Assembly: GCA_017695015.1 (NCBI GenBank)
Contig: JADIMD010000076.1
Span: forward strand, 1 to 35,051
DNA length: 35,051 nt
DNA from: Candidatus Cryptobacteroides faecigallinarum
GTDB lineage: Bacteria; Bacteroidota; Bacteroidia; Bacteroidales; UBA932
Direction: 5' to 3'
The notes under the pieces are model-generated. The model was not told the DNA's origin. It was given only the letters and a program-made list of their open reading frames with translations, and did not search any database. Each line of letters opens with the position of its first letter. The stretch's first letter is position 1. Positions 6,464 to 15,195 of this stretch are shown piece after piece. The position numbers and the translations under genes were made by a program.

Positions 6464-9055
6464 CTATTTCAAGGCGGTAAGCCATCCAGGAACATATCCG
6501 AGCCTGTGCTCAAGCTGCGCCTCATACAGAGAGCCCGGAGACACCGGATTCCCGTTACTTTCCATGTATTTTACCTGTTCGGAAGATTCGTCGAACCTGA
6601 TAGGGTTGCCATGGAATCCGACGATTACAGGAGGCAGTATCTTCCACCACTGGGAACTGGTGTCCCACCATATGAACGCATCCATCCCCTCATAGTCGAA
6701 ATATGTGGTGTTGTTGAAATTCCAGATGACAAGGCCGGACATATGGTTAGGCATCTGTGCATCATCTCCTCCCTGTCTCCATCCCCTCATGCTTCCTGTA
6801 CAGCAGTCTATCAGTGTTGCACGAGGTTGTGTCGCATGGGATTCGAAGCAGGAGTCGTCACCCCAGCGGTTTCTCCACAGAACGGCTCCTATACTCTGTT
6901 TCGAGACCCCGACGGCATGATATTGTCCTGCCCTGTCAAGGAAATTACCTGTCACACCATGACCTTCGGTGTCCATCGCATATCCGGATGCATTGTCGGT
7001 CACGGCTCCTATGAACACCCTGCTCGATGCCTGGGACCTTACTGCGGCATGTCCTCGCGTCCCGTTTATTTCGATGTCGTATGCCGACACATTGGCACAG
7101 CTCACTATGGAGCATGCTTCGCTGACGCTGGTGAACCTCACTCTTCTCATCCATGAATCTGTCAGCCTGATCATGTCTACAGGCTTGTATGCCCCGTCAT
7201 CCTCCCATGTGGCATGATGGTCGAACTTTTCCTTTGCATTGCCTTCGAAAGTGAGGTCTTCTATTCCTATGTTTTCATAATGAGGATAGGACCGTATCTC
7301 CCAGTTCCATTTTGCCTCCACGGTCTTCATGATGGGCTCGCTGAAGGTGAGCGTGTTGCCGGAAATCCCTGCGACCCTGTGATATTCCATGACCTGCACC
7401 CCGTTGTTCAGGATGTCTGTCATGTAGCTTTGAGCAGAATACGGATAAAGTTCCTGAGCAATCAGTTCGCTGTCATTGTTCTTGAGCCACAGGCATACCC
7501 AGTCGCCGGTCTTGATGCCGGATGTGGAAGCCACCTGTACCTGAAATGCCCCTGCAGGGGCATCAGCTGTAACATCTGTCAATTTCGTGGGACTGCTGTC
7601 ATGCTTGAATTCCAGCATCGTCGGGGAGCTGTACATGACTTTTTCGTCTTTGGGCAGGTTGGGATCCTGCATCACCAGGGTGGTCTGGTCCATTCCTGCG
7701 CCTTTCAGGACGATATTGCTCCCTCTGACCCTGATTATCTTGCTCGGACTTGCTGCTGACCCGTCATCTTCATTGTCGGCTTCGCTGTGCAGGATGTATC
7801 TTCCAGGAGGGAAGTATATGACTGCATTCACGCCGTTGTTTTTCGGCTTTGCAGTCCTGTATGCGCTCTTGTCTGTGGTCAGTTCAAAATCACCTGCGGC
7901 AGCGGCTACGGCATTCATGAAAGCTTCCCTGTCAGAGATGTCATCAGAGCCGTCAGCCCCATAGTCAGTCACATCATATACCTTGTATCCCGAAAGGCTT
8001 GTGGCATATTCTCCGGGAGAAGTCTCGTATACATCGACCGTGGGGGGCGCTTCCACCCCGTATTTGTATCCTGCATAAGAGAAATCAGGCAGGACATTGT
8101 CCGCAGACTGGGCTAAAAAATTGTTCCATGCATTACAGGCAGCAGGATCGAATTTTTCGGGAACAAGGGTAAATGTGAATTTGTATTTCCTGATGTAAGG
8201 ATCGTCGGACATTATCCAGACTTCCACATTGTGTTTCTCAGGTTCTGTGGAAACGGATGTCGCAGGCGCTGAAACTATCATCTGTCCTTCTTCGGTGATC
8301 TGGACACGCCAGCCTTCCGGGCAAGTGCGGATTGTCGCATCCTTGACATCGGAGGAGAATGAGACCGGCAGGGTGAGTTCCTGTCCAAGGAAAATGGACA
8401 TGCCTTCAGTATAATCCCCGACAGTCATGGTAAGGGACTGGAATACCTGCAGGGACAGGTTTTCACCTGTGGCAAGCCCTATTTCGAGCTTTCCGGTCTC
8501 CTTGTCATACGAGACTGAGCTGAAGAATGAATTGGTGAATGCCCCTGTGTTGGCGATGACCCTGTTGCCGTCTACATCTGTCAGCTCTGTCCATGAGGTC
8601 CCGTCCGCACTCATCTCCCACACCCCGTCTCCGTTTACTCTCAGCTCGGGGAAAGCAGTGCTTTCAGCGACATTGTCCGCCCCTTCGACAGGCTGGAAAT
8701 TCTTCCCTCCGTCCACGGAATATATCCAGTTGCCGTTCTTGTCAACTCCCATTACAGGCGTGATTCCTGTGCCGTCTTCCGAAATATGAATGTCCAAAGT
8801 GCTTCCGTCGCTCATGTCGAGCCGGTAGACAGTCCCGTCGTCATAGGCATTTACATCCATGATAATAAGACCGCTCTTATAAAGGGCATATACAGTGACG
8901 GTATTCTCGTTGACATTGACAACCGTCTCTTCCATGGCAGCGACCTTGTCTTCGAGTCTCGACAGGTCGGATTCAAGCTGCGATGTGTCCACGCAGGATG
9001 CGAGACCCAGGCAGGCTGCTGCAAATGCGATTATTGTCTGATATGTCTTTCTCAT
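6464..9055 (-). CDS. PL29-type polysaccharide lyase lipoprotein (chondroitin/hyaluronan)
   Basis: Start chosen at ATG 9053-9055 (MRKTYQTIIAFAAACLGLASC), giving 863 residues with lipobox LASC ending at C21; the open frame extends 61 codons upstream into the sulfatase gene without a plausible start. A short coiled coil and DUF4988-like repeats (GNWIYSVDGG, GVWEMSADG) fill the first ~190 residues. From Y365 (VTDYGADGSDDISDREAFMNAV) a pectate-lyase-type right-handed beta-helix begins (VIYFPPGRYIL, IRVRGSNIVLKGAGM, IGIEDLTFEG). The C-terminal region contains HGVTGNFLDRAGQYHAVGVSKQSIGAVLWRNRWGDDSC. The architecture matches the B. thetaiotaomicron chondroitin/hyaluronan lyase that founded PL29 (recalled from the literature, not compared here). 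It follows the sulfatase by 25 bases in the minus arm. Confidence 0.8.
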   Translation of the reverse strand: MRKTYQTIIAFAAACLGLASCVDTSQLESDLSRLEDKVAAMEETVVNVNENTVTVYALYKSGLIIMDVNAYDDGTVYRLDMSDGSTLDIHISEDGTGITPVMGVDKNGNWIYSVDGGKNFQPVEGADNVAESTAFPELRVNGDGVWEMSADGTSWTELTDVDGNRVIANTGAFTNSFFSSVSYDKETGKLEIGLATGENLSLQVFQSLTMTVGDYTEGMSIFLGQELTLPVSFSSDVKDATIRTCPEGWRVQITEEGQMIVSAPATSVSTEPEKHNVEVWIMSDDPYIRKYKFTFTLVPEKFDPAACNAWNNFLAQSADNVLPDFSYAGYKYGVEAPPTVDVYETSPGEYATSLSGYKVYDVTDYGADGSDDISDREAFMNAVAAAAGDFELTTDKSAYRTAKPKNNGVNAVIYFPPGRYILHSEADNEDDGSAASPSKIIRVRGSNIVLKGAGMDQTTLVMQDPNLPKDEKVMYSSPTMLEFKHDSSPTKLTDVTADAPAGAFQVQVASTSGIKTGDWVCLWLKNNDSELIAQELYPYSAQSYMTDILNNGVQVMEYHRVAGISGNTLTFSEPIMKTVEAKWNWEIRSYPHYENIGIEDLTFEGNAKEKFDHHATWEDDGAYKPVDMIRLTDSWMRRVRFTSVSEACSIVSCANVSAYDIEINGTRGHAAVRSQASSRVFIGAVTDNASGYAMDTEGHGVTGNFLDRAGQYHAVGVSKQSIGAVLWRNRWGDDSCFESHATQPRATLIDCCTGSMRGWRQGGDDAQMPNHMSGLVIWNFNNTTYFDYEGMDAFIWWDTSSQWWKILPPVIVGFHGNPIRFDESSEQVKYMESNGNPVSPGSLYEAQLEHRLGYVPGWLTALK

Positions 9056-9080
9056 GTTTATGTGGTAAGTTAATAGTTGT

Positions 9081-10607
9081 CTATTGGGCCAGCAGTTTGT
9101 CAAGTATGCCTTCTCGGTGCCAGATGTCGTTGCTTTCCTCCAGTTTCCTGTCCAGAGTCCGACACAGTTCCGCAAACAGTTCGCTGTTTTCCGTGTAAGG
9201 AATGTTTTCCATCTGGTACGGGTCGTTCCAGTCATCAAAAATAAGCACCCTGCTCAGCTTTTTGTCCCTGTCTATGGCTATTTCCATGGTATATCTGTCT
9301 GTCCTGACACCACGGGCCTCAGGGAAGATGCCGTGGACAATGCCGTCGGCATCCTTCTCCCCGTCAAGGTTGCGGATGTAGAGTGTAGCATCCGGGACAT
9401 CGCACTCCCTGCCGTCTTCGAGAAAAACAGGGGATAGGTCCCGACCCTCGACAGAATCCGGAATCCTCTCTTCCAGTCCGGCAAGTCCAAGCAGAGTCGG
9501 CATGATGTCCACCGAGCAGAGCATCGTGCTGTCAACCCTGTGTCTTATCCTGTCGGGATAGCGGATCATGAAAGGTACGCAATAGGACTCGGTATAGATG
9601 GAATTCTTTGGATCCAATGTGCCCTGGCTGCACATCGTTTCCCCGTGGTCCGATGTGAATATGACTATAGTGTTGTCGTCGAGCCCGAGTTTCTTCAGCT
9701 CTGCAAGCAGTCTCCCGAATTCCCTGTCCACTCCCGTAACATTTGCGAAATAGTATCTTGCACTTGGGGCTTTGGCAAGAGTGGTGTCTGCATTTGGCCT
9801 GACATACAGTTCATTGTAGCCCATATTCCTGTAGAGGTCATAGTCTTCTTCCATACAGTCATCCATGCATTCGTAAGGACTGTGTGGAGGATTGTATGCG
9901 AGCATCAGGAAGAACGGTTTGTCTGCATCCCTTTCCCCGTTTGCATTGCGGAGGAACTCGATGGCCTTGTCGGTCTCGTGTTTTACGGAATATTCCTTTG
10001 GGTCATGTCTGATTCCTTCCGTGTCCCAGTAATGAGGGTCCTTGTGGACATCGAATGTACCGTATGAGTACCAGTACCTGAATCCGTGTCTTCTTTCAGG
10101 CGGTGTGTAGGCATCCCATTCCGGATTGTGGTCGCTTACATAGTGCCCCGGGTTGGCAGGGTCGTTTTTCATCGGTGTCTCTGCGTGAAGCTTGCCTATG
10201 TAACCGCAATAATATCCAGCTTCGTCAAGCACATCTGAAATGCAGGTCGCTTCAGGGTTCAATGTGCTTTCAGGTCTGAGAGCCATGCAGTTGAGGGTGA
10301 CGCCGTTCCTTTCGGGATACATCCCTGTCAGCAGCATTCCCCTGTGTGGGCTGCTCAGAGGACATGTGCTGACTGCACTGTTGAGTACCAGCGATTCGTC
10401 CGCAAAACTGTCCAGATTCGGGGTCTGAACCGGATCTGCCTTCCAGTTCACTGCACCTTCATATTCGGGAGAGTCCCAGAACGCGAGAGACGAGATCCTG
10501 AACTGGTCAGGGAAGACATATATTATATTGGGCAGTTCTTCTCCTGCGTTGCTGCAGGAGACGGCTGCAATCCCTGTCAGGGGAAGAATTATGTTCCTTA
10601 TTTTCAT
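9081..10607 (-). CDS. Sulfatase, S1 family, Ser-type
   Basis: A 508-residue type I sulfatase that hydrolyses sulfate esters on glycan. Its N-terminal export or lipoprotein signal ends at AVSC18. Metal-binding residues are visible as D34-Q35 (YVFPDQ) and D320-H321 (FTSDHGETM). The formylglycine motif is S85-S-P-H-R followed by GMLLTG, so the modified residue is Ser rather than Cys. Maturation would need an anaerobic radical-SAM sulfatase-maturating enzyme, which is not in this window. C82, three residues upstream, is not in the motif position. Third gene of the minus arm, 48 bases after the PL8 gene. In context it should desulfate chondroitin- or dermatan-type saccharides; regiospecificity cannot be read from sequence. 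Confidence 0.9.
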   Translation of the reverse strand: MKIRNIILPLTGIAAVSCSNAGEELPNIIYVFPDQFRISSLAFWDSPEYEGAVNWKADPVQTPNLDSFADESLVLNSAVSTCPLSSPHRGMLLTGMYPERNGVTLNCMALRPESTLNPEATCISDVLDEAGYYCGYIGKLHAETPMKNDPANPGHYVSDHNPEWDAYTPPERRHGFRYWYSYGTFDVHKDPHYWDTEGIRHDPKEYSVKHETDKAIEFLRNANGERDADKPFFLMLAYNPPHSPYECMDDCMEEDYDLYRNMGYNELYVRPNADTTLAKAPSARYYFANVTGVDREFGRLLAELKKLGLDDNTIVIFTSDHGETMCSQGTLDPKNSIYTESYCVPFMIRYPDRIRHRVDSTMLCSVDIMPTLLGLAGLEERIPDSVEGRDLSPVFLEDGRECDVPDATLYIRNLDGEKDADGIVHGIFPEARGVRTDRYTMEIAIDRDKKLSRVLIFDDWNDPYQMENIPYTENSELFAELCRTLDRKLEESNDIWHREGILDKLLAQ

Positions 10608-10655
10608 ATTGTGATAGGTTCAAATCTTGTCGGCTGCAGTCTATGGCGTACTGCA

Positions 10656-13600
10656 TTATTCCCCGATAATTCTGGACAGCTGTATCTCTTCTGTCCTTGC
10701 TTCCCTCGTCGTGAAATGTATTCTTGTGCTGTTCCCTTCCACCTTCACAGTGACATCGCTGTTTCCGGCATTCTCCAATTTCCATCTGCCCTGTATCTTC
10801 ATGTCGATTCCGGTCTCTCCGCAAGGGTTGTCTATCCATTCTCTTCCGTAGACGCTCCTTTCGACCCTGTCCCCATGTCCGTCAAACATCTCGTCGCTCT
10901 CTCCCTCATACAGGTTGAGGTCGGGATTGCTGGCGCTCAATGTCATTATCGCTCCGGAACGGCTCATCATGACCATGCAAGGAGAAGATTCCACTATCCC
11001 AGACAGCCTTGAGGTCTCGCCTGCAGTGTCCTCGCCATCAAGCTCTTCGAAAACGGCTCCCGAAATGATGCCCGACTTGTCATCGCGAATGATATGTGCC
11101 TTGCTGTCACACCGTATGATGGTGTATGGCAGTTTTTCGGAATATTCCACAATCTCGGCTTCCGTCGCATGCACTACGGTCATGTATTCGTATGAATCCT
11201 TCATATATACATTTCCGCTGATAGCCCCTTTGCTGACAATGTCCCCGTGGCAGATGTACGCCTTTTCGAAATAACCTTCGGTTGGGGCGTCAGTCTCTTC
11301 ATGGAATGACTTCTGCAGCCCTCTTTCCACAGCGACTTTGGCGTCCTTCACAAACCATGTATTGCCGAAGCGGTCCCGGACAGTTACAAGGTCGCCTTCA
11401 TATTCATGGTGGAATTCCCTGGCCGCTATCGCTCCTCCGTTGACCCCGGTTATGTCACGCTGAGGATCATTCAATACATTCTGGAACAATGTGGTATGGA
11501 GGGAAGATCCAGGCAGGAAGTTCTCCAGGTCTGAGCCGAGGGCTATGACCCTGTTGTCGAATGCAAAATACGATTTCCTTGCCCTCAGGGACCCGTTATA
11601 TTTGTCGTGTTCATGCAGTATCATTGCATATGCTCCTGCATTTCCCTTGTGGGTCACTCCGCCTGCAAACCATTCGTCTGAAAGCAGCATTTCCTCATAT
11701 CCGGAGAATTCGTCCACATTCTTCACATCGGCTTTCATGGCCTCCATCGGGATTTCTGCCGCCGTCGCTCCAGGGATATGGCACCAGTCCCAGCCTGCCA
11801 CCTGATAGCCGCTTCCGAGACAGCTTATTTCCGGAGACCCGTCCGCGAGTATCTGCATGCTCCCATGGGTGAGATATCTTCCGTAGTGGTTGGCCCCGTT
11901 GTAGATTTCTGCCGACCAGAGGTATCTGCTGTGTCCCGCAATGGTTACGGACCAGTCGTCCTGCCTGTATGTAAGCGAGCAGTTGAACGGGTATGAATGA
12001 CATCCTGTCGGAGAATCCTCGGCAGTGAAACCGGCTTCGGTGAACTGTCTGCTCCACCTTCCGTCGGCATCGAGTCTGAGGTAGGCTTCGGCAAGCTCCC
12101 TGTCTATGGCAGATGTGCCGTCAGGAGATCCCGCGTCCGCGAGCCGTCCGTACTGTTCAGGGATGAGCGCTCCCTTTCCGTCCGGATGCCTGCCCGACAT
12201 CGCAAGAGGGAATGATTTCTTGTTGCAGTAGAACCGCATTTCGAGCAATGCTTTTTTCAGGACATTGTGTCCTGTCTCGGATATCGCGTAATCAGTCCCG
12301 TGCAGCATCCAGACTGCATTGACAGCACCGTCGAATCCACCGGTCGCGTAGGCAGGATAGGCCTTCCTGTGGTGCTGTACCGTCCCGTCCGGCTTGAATG
12401 CCGGTTTGAAACCTTCTGCATATCTGAAGCCGTTGTCAATCCATCTGGACAGGGCTTGCATGTATGCTTTCTTGTAAGGTGAATCTTCGAGCATGAGCAG
12501 GGCGGCGGTGCGTCCCATAAGCGAGGTGTTGAATGCGTCAATGTCCATTCCCGGCTCAACCGGTGCAGTCTTCACTTCTCCCACTCCCGAGAACCATTCC
12601 ATTGCCTGCTGAACCTCGTCAGCCAGACCGGCTGCTTCGAGGACATCCTTCATCATCACAGGCGCGGTATAGAAATTCCTCATGCTGTAGCCGAGATGGT
12701 GCAGAGTCCCGAGGGCGCTTCCTGCAGCATATCCCTGGTCGAGCATGTGCCTTGTCATAGTGATATACATGCCGGCAAGCTCGTCTTTCCATGCCGGGTC
12801 GTCGGATTTCAGATAGGCGAGGGCAAGATTGAACATGAAATCATTCGCCGCCCTCAGCAGCTGTCCGTTGTCCGAAAATATTTTCGATGCATCAGGTATG
12901 CCTACATTGATGTAAGTCTCCCCGTATCTCGTGAAGAATATAGGCTTGCCTTTTATCGAACCGTCCTTGTTCTCCGTGATGCCGTAGCCGGCAAACTGCT
13001 CTCTCAGCCTCCCGGCGTCCTGAACTTTTTTGCCGTCAGTCACGAGGGTTATGAACCTTTCCCTGACAGTTTCCATCTGCGCGATGTCTTCTGCGGAAAC
13101 CGATGCGTCAGGGGTGATGTCGAGCGCCTTTTCCCAGCTGTTCAGGAGCACCAGCCAGTGCATTGTAGTCTCCTTGTTTATGAAAGGTGCCTGAAAATCA
13201 GCGGTATGGTGCCTGACATCCTCGAATGCGGATGTGATTATCCCGTCAAAAAACAGCCGTCCCTTCTTTACATTTTCCGGAGCTGTGATTATTACCTTGT
13301 CCATACCGACGGCAGGAGTCCCCTCCATGTCCCTGTCGAAAGCTACCCATGCGCCTCTCCATCCTTTGAAGTCCAGACCGTAACTGAACTGGCAACAAAG
13401 GCTGTCTCCCTTCATGAACGAGAATTTGAGTTTGCCGTCCACAGGCGTCTCGGAGTATACCCAGAACACGAAGGTGGATACGGAAGTTTCTTTAGGGTTG
13501 GGGTTTTCCGGCAGATAAGGGATTATCCCCGGTATCTCGATGCCTGCTCCTTCCTTTTTCCATTTCCAGAGCAGGGAATTTTCCCCGAGTTTCGAGTGTA

Positions 13601-13766
13601 ACGGAGATATGTCCACGGAGGATTTCTTCAGCGCTTTCACTGCTTTTGCATCCTGCTCGAAAGACAGGATTTCCTTATGGTCGGGGAAGTCGGTATATTG
13701 TGCCGCTGCCGTCAGCATGGACGACAGCAGCACAACAAGTGTAACAATTATGCGGTTGGTAGTCAT
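10656..13766 (-). CDS. PL8 family chondroitinase ABC-type lyase (full catalytic tetrad)
   Basis: A 1036-residue exported lyase with a cleavable signal (TAAAQ). It has the layout of chondroitinase ABC: a jelly-roll N-terminal domain from about residue 30 to 190 (KLKFSFMKGDSLCCQF), a helical toroid to about 580, then antiparallel super-sandwich domains. The tetrad known in Proteus chondroitinase ABC I (His501, Tyr508, Arg560, Glu653) maps to H466 and Y473 (HHRKAYPAY), R526 (SGRHPDG) and E620 (LWSAEIYNGANHYGRY). It should cleave chondroitin, dermatan or hyaluronan by beta-elimination. It follows the GH88 gene by 29 bases in the minus arm and is only distantly similar to the plus-arm PL8, so it is not a recent duplicate. 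Confidence 0.88.
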   Translation of the reverse strand: MTTNRIIVTLVVLLSSMLTAAAQYTDFPDHKEILSFEQDAKAVKALKKSSVDISPLHSKLGENSLLWKWKKEGAGIEIPGIIPYLPENPNPKETSVSTFVFWVYSETPVDGKLKFSFMKGDSLCCQFSYGLDFKGWRGAWVAFDRDMEGTPAVGMDKVIITAPENVKKGRLFFDGIITSAFEDVRHHTADFQAPFINKETTMHWLVLLNSWEKALDITPDASVSAEDIAQMETVRERFITLVTDGKKVQDAGRLREQFAGYGITENKDGSIKGKPIFFTRYGETYINVGIPDASKIFSDNGQLLRAANDFMFNLALAYLKSDDPAWKDELAGMYITMTRHMLDQGYAAGSALGTLHHLGYSMRNFYTAPVMMKDVLEAAGLADEVQQAMEWFSGVGEVKTAPVEPGMDIDAFNTSLMGRTAALLMLEDSPYKKAYMQALSRWIDNGFRYAEGFKPAFKPDGTVQHHRKAYPAYATGGFDGAVNAVWMLHGTDYAISETGHNVLKKALLEMRFYCNKKSFPLAMSGRHPDGKGALIPEQYGRLADAGSPDGTSAIDRELAEAYLRLDADGRWSRQFTEAGFTAEDSPTGCHSYPFNCSLTYRQDDWSVTIAGHSRYLWSAEIYNGANHYGRYLTHGSMQILADGSPEISCLGSGYQVAGWDWCHIPGATAAEIPMEAMKADVKNVDEFSGYEEMLLSDEWFAGGVTHKGNAGAYAMILHEHDKYNGSLRARKSYFAFDNRVIALGSDLENFLPGSSLHTTLFQNVLNDPQRDITGVNGGAIAAREFHHEYEGDLVTVRDRFGNTWFVKDAKVAVERGLQKSFHEETDAPTEGYFEKAYICHGDIVSKGAISGNVYMKDSYEYMTVVHATEAEIVEYSEKLPYTIIRCDSKAHIIRDDKSGIISGAVFEELDGEDTAGETSRLSGIVESSPCMVMMSRSGAIMTLSASNPDLNLYEGESDEMFDGHGDRVERSVYGREWIDNPCGETGIDMKIQGRWKLENAGNSDVTVKVEGNSTRIHFTTREARTEEIQLSRIIGE

Positions 13767-13795
13767 TCAGATATGTTTATTCGTCCTGGTCTGGG

Positions 13796-15016
13796 CTATT
13801 TTTCTGGATCTCCGGGAACTGGAGCCAGCCCGTTCTCCATATTGCGCTTGCGGATGAGTGCTTCAAGGAAATAGTAGTCGGCATAGTTCAAAGGAACATC
13901 GATGCTGCTTCCGTGAGGGATGCTTCCGACAGAATGCATCAGGATGAAACCTCCGTTTGTGCCTTGTGCCGCCCTGTATGCAGGTGTGGACAGGGACTCG
14001 ATGATTTTGTCTGCCTTTTCTTTATATGAAGCGTCTCCTGTCAGGTAGCTGAGTTCGTAGAGGGCTGAAGCATTCACTGCGGCTGAAGACACATCCCTGT
14101 AAGTGTCAGGAATGTCAGGAGCGTCGAAATCCCAGTAAGGCACGAGGTCCTCAGGCATGTTAGGGTCATTGAAGATGTAGCCTGCCACATTCTCTGCATG
14201 TTCGAGGTACTTTTCGTCACCGGTGAACCTGTATGCCACGGTGTAGCCGTACAATGCCCAGGACTGTCCTCTTGCCCATGCGGATTCGTCCGCATATCCC
14301 TGGGCTGTGCATCTGTGCAGCACCTCTCCCGTCTCAGGGTCATAGTCCACCACATGGTAGCAGCTGTAGTCCGGACGGAAATGGTTTTCCATTGTCTTGT
14401 CGGCGTGGCTTATCGCGATTTTGGCAAAAGTCGGGTCTCCGCTGAATTCCGAAGCCTTGAAAAGCAGCTCCAGGTTCATCATGTTGTCAATGATTACAGG
14501 ACATGTCCATCCCCTTTCTGCCTGCCATCCTCTGTCTGCATTCCAGGACTGGATGACGCCTGCCCCCGGTCTGAACCTTGTGGACAGGGACCTGGCAGTG
14601 GTGACGCATACATCTTCATATCCCGGGATATTCTTCAGCCTCAGTCCGTTGCCGTAGCTGTCGTATATCATGAAGCCCACATCGTGATGCCATGTGAGAT
14701 ACTGTATGCTGTCAAGGATTTCAGTGTGCTTCTTAGCGTGTTCCGCCCACATTTCATCTCCTGTGAGCTCGTACATGTACCATAATGTGCCGGCGAAGAA
14801 TCCGCTCACCCAGTCGTCGGTAGGGACATATACGACCTCTCCGTCTTTGTATGTCGACGGGATTCGGATGGTGTCACCGGCTTCCGAAGCTTCCATCAGG
14901 GCTCCGATCTGTACTTTCGCGTTTTCGATGTTGTCTGTGATGATGTCAGTTCCAGTGTTGCAAGAGATTGCTGCCATTGCGGCCATGCAAGCTGCCAAGG
15001 CTGTCTTGAGGTTCAT
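13796..15016 (-). CDS. GH88 unsaturated glucuronyl hydrolase
   Basis: A 406-residue alpha/alpha-barrel hydrolase that splits the 4,5-unsaturated uronic acid from disaccharides released by polysaccharide lyases. The catalytic pair of the Bacillus enzyme (Asp88, Asp149) corresponds to D112 (WHHDVGFMIYDSYG) and D177 (PVIIDNMMNLELL). Further family motifs are DDWVSGFFAGTLWYMYELTGD, YADESAWARGQSWALYGYT and VPLNYADYYFLEAL. The N-terminus looks like a lipoprotein signal ending at AISC19, so it probably acts in the periplasm on the inner leaflet of the outer membrane. It is the first gene of the minus arm, directly behind the divergent promoter region. Confidence 0.92.
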   Translation of the reverse strand: MNLKTALAACMAAMAAISCNTGTDIITDNIENAKVQIGALMEASEAGDTIRIPSTYKDGEVVYVPTDDWVSGFFAGTLWYMYELTGDEMWAEHAKKHTEILDSIQYLTWHHDVGFMIYDSYGNGLRLKNIPGYEDVCVTTARSLSTRFRPGAGVIQSWNADRGWQAERGWTCPVIIDNMMNLELLFKASEFSGDPTFAKIAISHADKTMENHFRPDYSCYHVVDYDPETGEVLHRCTAQGYADESAWARGQSWALYGYTVAYRFTGDEKYLEHAENVAGYIFNDPNMPEDLVPYWDFDAPDIPDTYRDVSSAAVNASALYELSYLTGDASYKEKADKIIESLSTPAYRAAQGTNGGFILMHSVGSIPHGSSIDVPLNYADYYFLEALIRKRNMENGLAPVPGDPEK

Positions 15017-15081
15017 AATGTGGTCTATTTTATCACAATTAAAAATTAGAAATCGGGGTTGTGTTGATTTGCAATAGCTTA

Positions 15082-15113
15082 CAAATGTATAAAATTATTA
15101 TTAAAAGTCAAAA
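15082..15113 (-). promoter_or_regulatory. Promoter of the minus PUL arm
   Basis: On the minus strand, TACATTTG (15082-15089) matches TAnnTTTG. TTTTG at 15109-15113 lies 19 bases upstream as the -33 element. The predicted leader to the GH88 start is about 60 bases. Confidence 0.65.
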
Positions 15114-15139
15114 TTTGCTCCAAAATAATTGATAATCTA

Positions 15140-15169
15140 TTGGATAAACCTGAAATTTTGATAAATTTG
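15140..15169 (+). promoter_or_regulatory. Promoter of the plus PUL arm
   Basis: TAAATTTG at 15162-15169 matches TAnnTTTG, and TTGG at 15140-15143 lies 18 bases upstream as a -33 element. It sits 26 bases before the plus-arm PL8 ATG. The 50 bases between it and the minus promoter are AT-rich, and I could not recognise a regulator site there. Confidence 0.65.
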
Positions 15170-15195
15170 CAAGTCTGCAAACTAATCACATAATA

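Noticed and set aside
9056..9238. 61-codon N-terminal extension of the PL29-type lyase
   Set aside because: It lies inside the sulfatase coding region; the internal ATG gives a clean lipoprotein signal.
10344..11012. Plus-strand 222-residue ORF spanning the sulfatase/PL8 junction
   Set aside because: It is antisense to two recognised genes and has no domain signature.
12696..13601. Plus-strand 301-residue ORF antisense to the PL8 gene
   Set aside because: Composition is typical of a shadow frame and the opposite strand encodes a well-conserved lyase.
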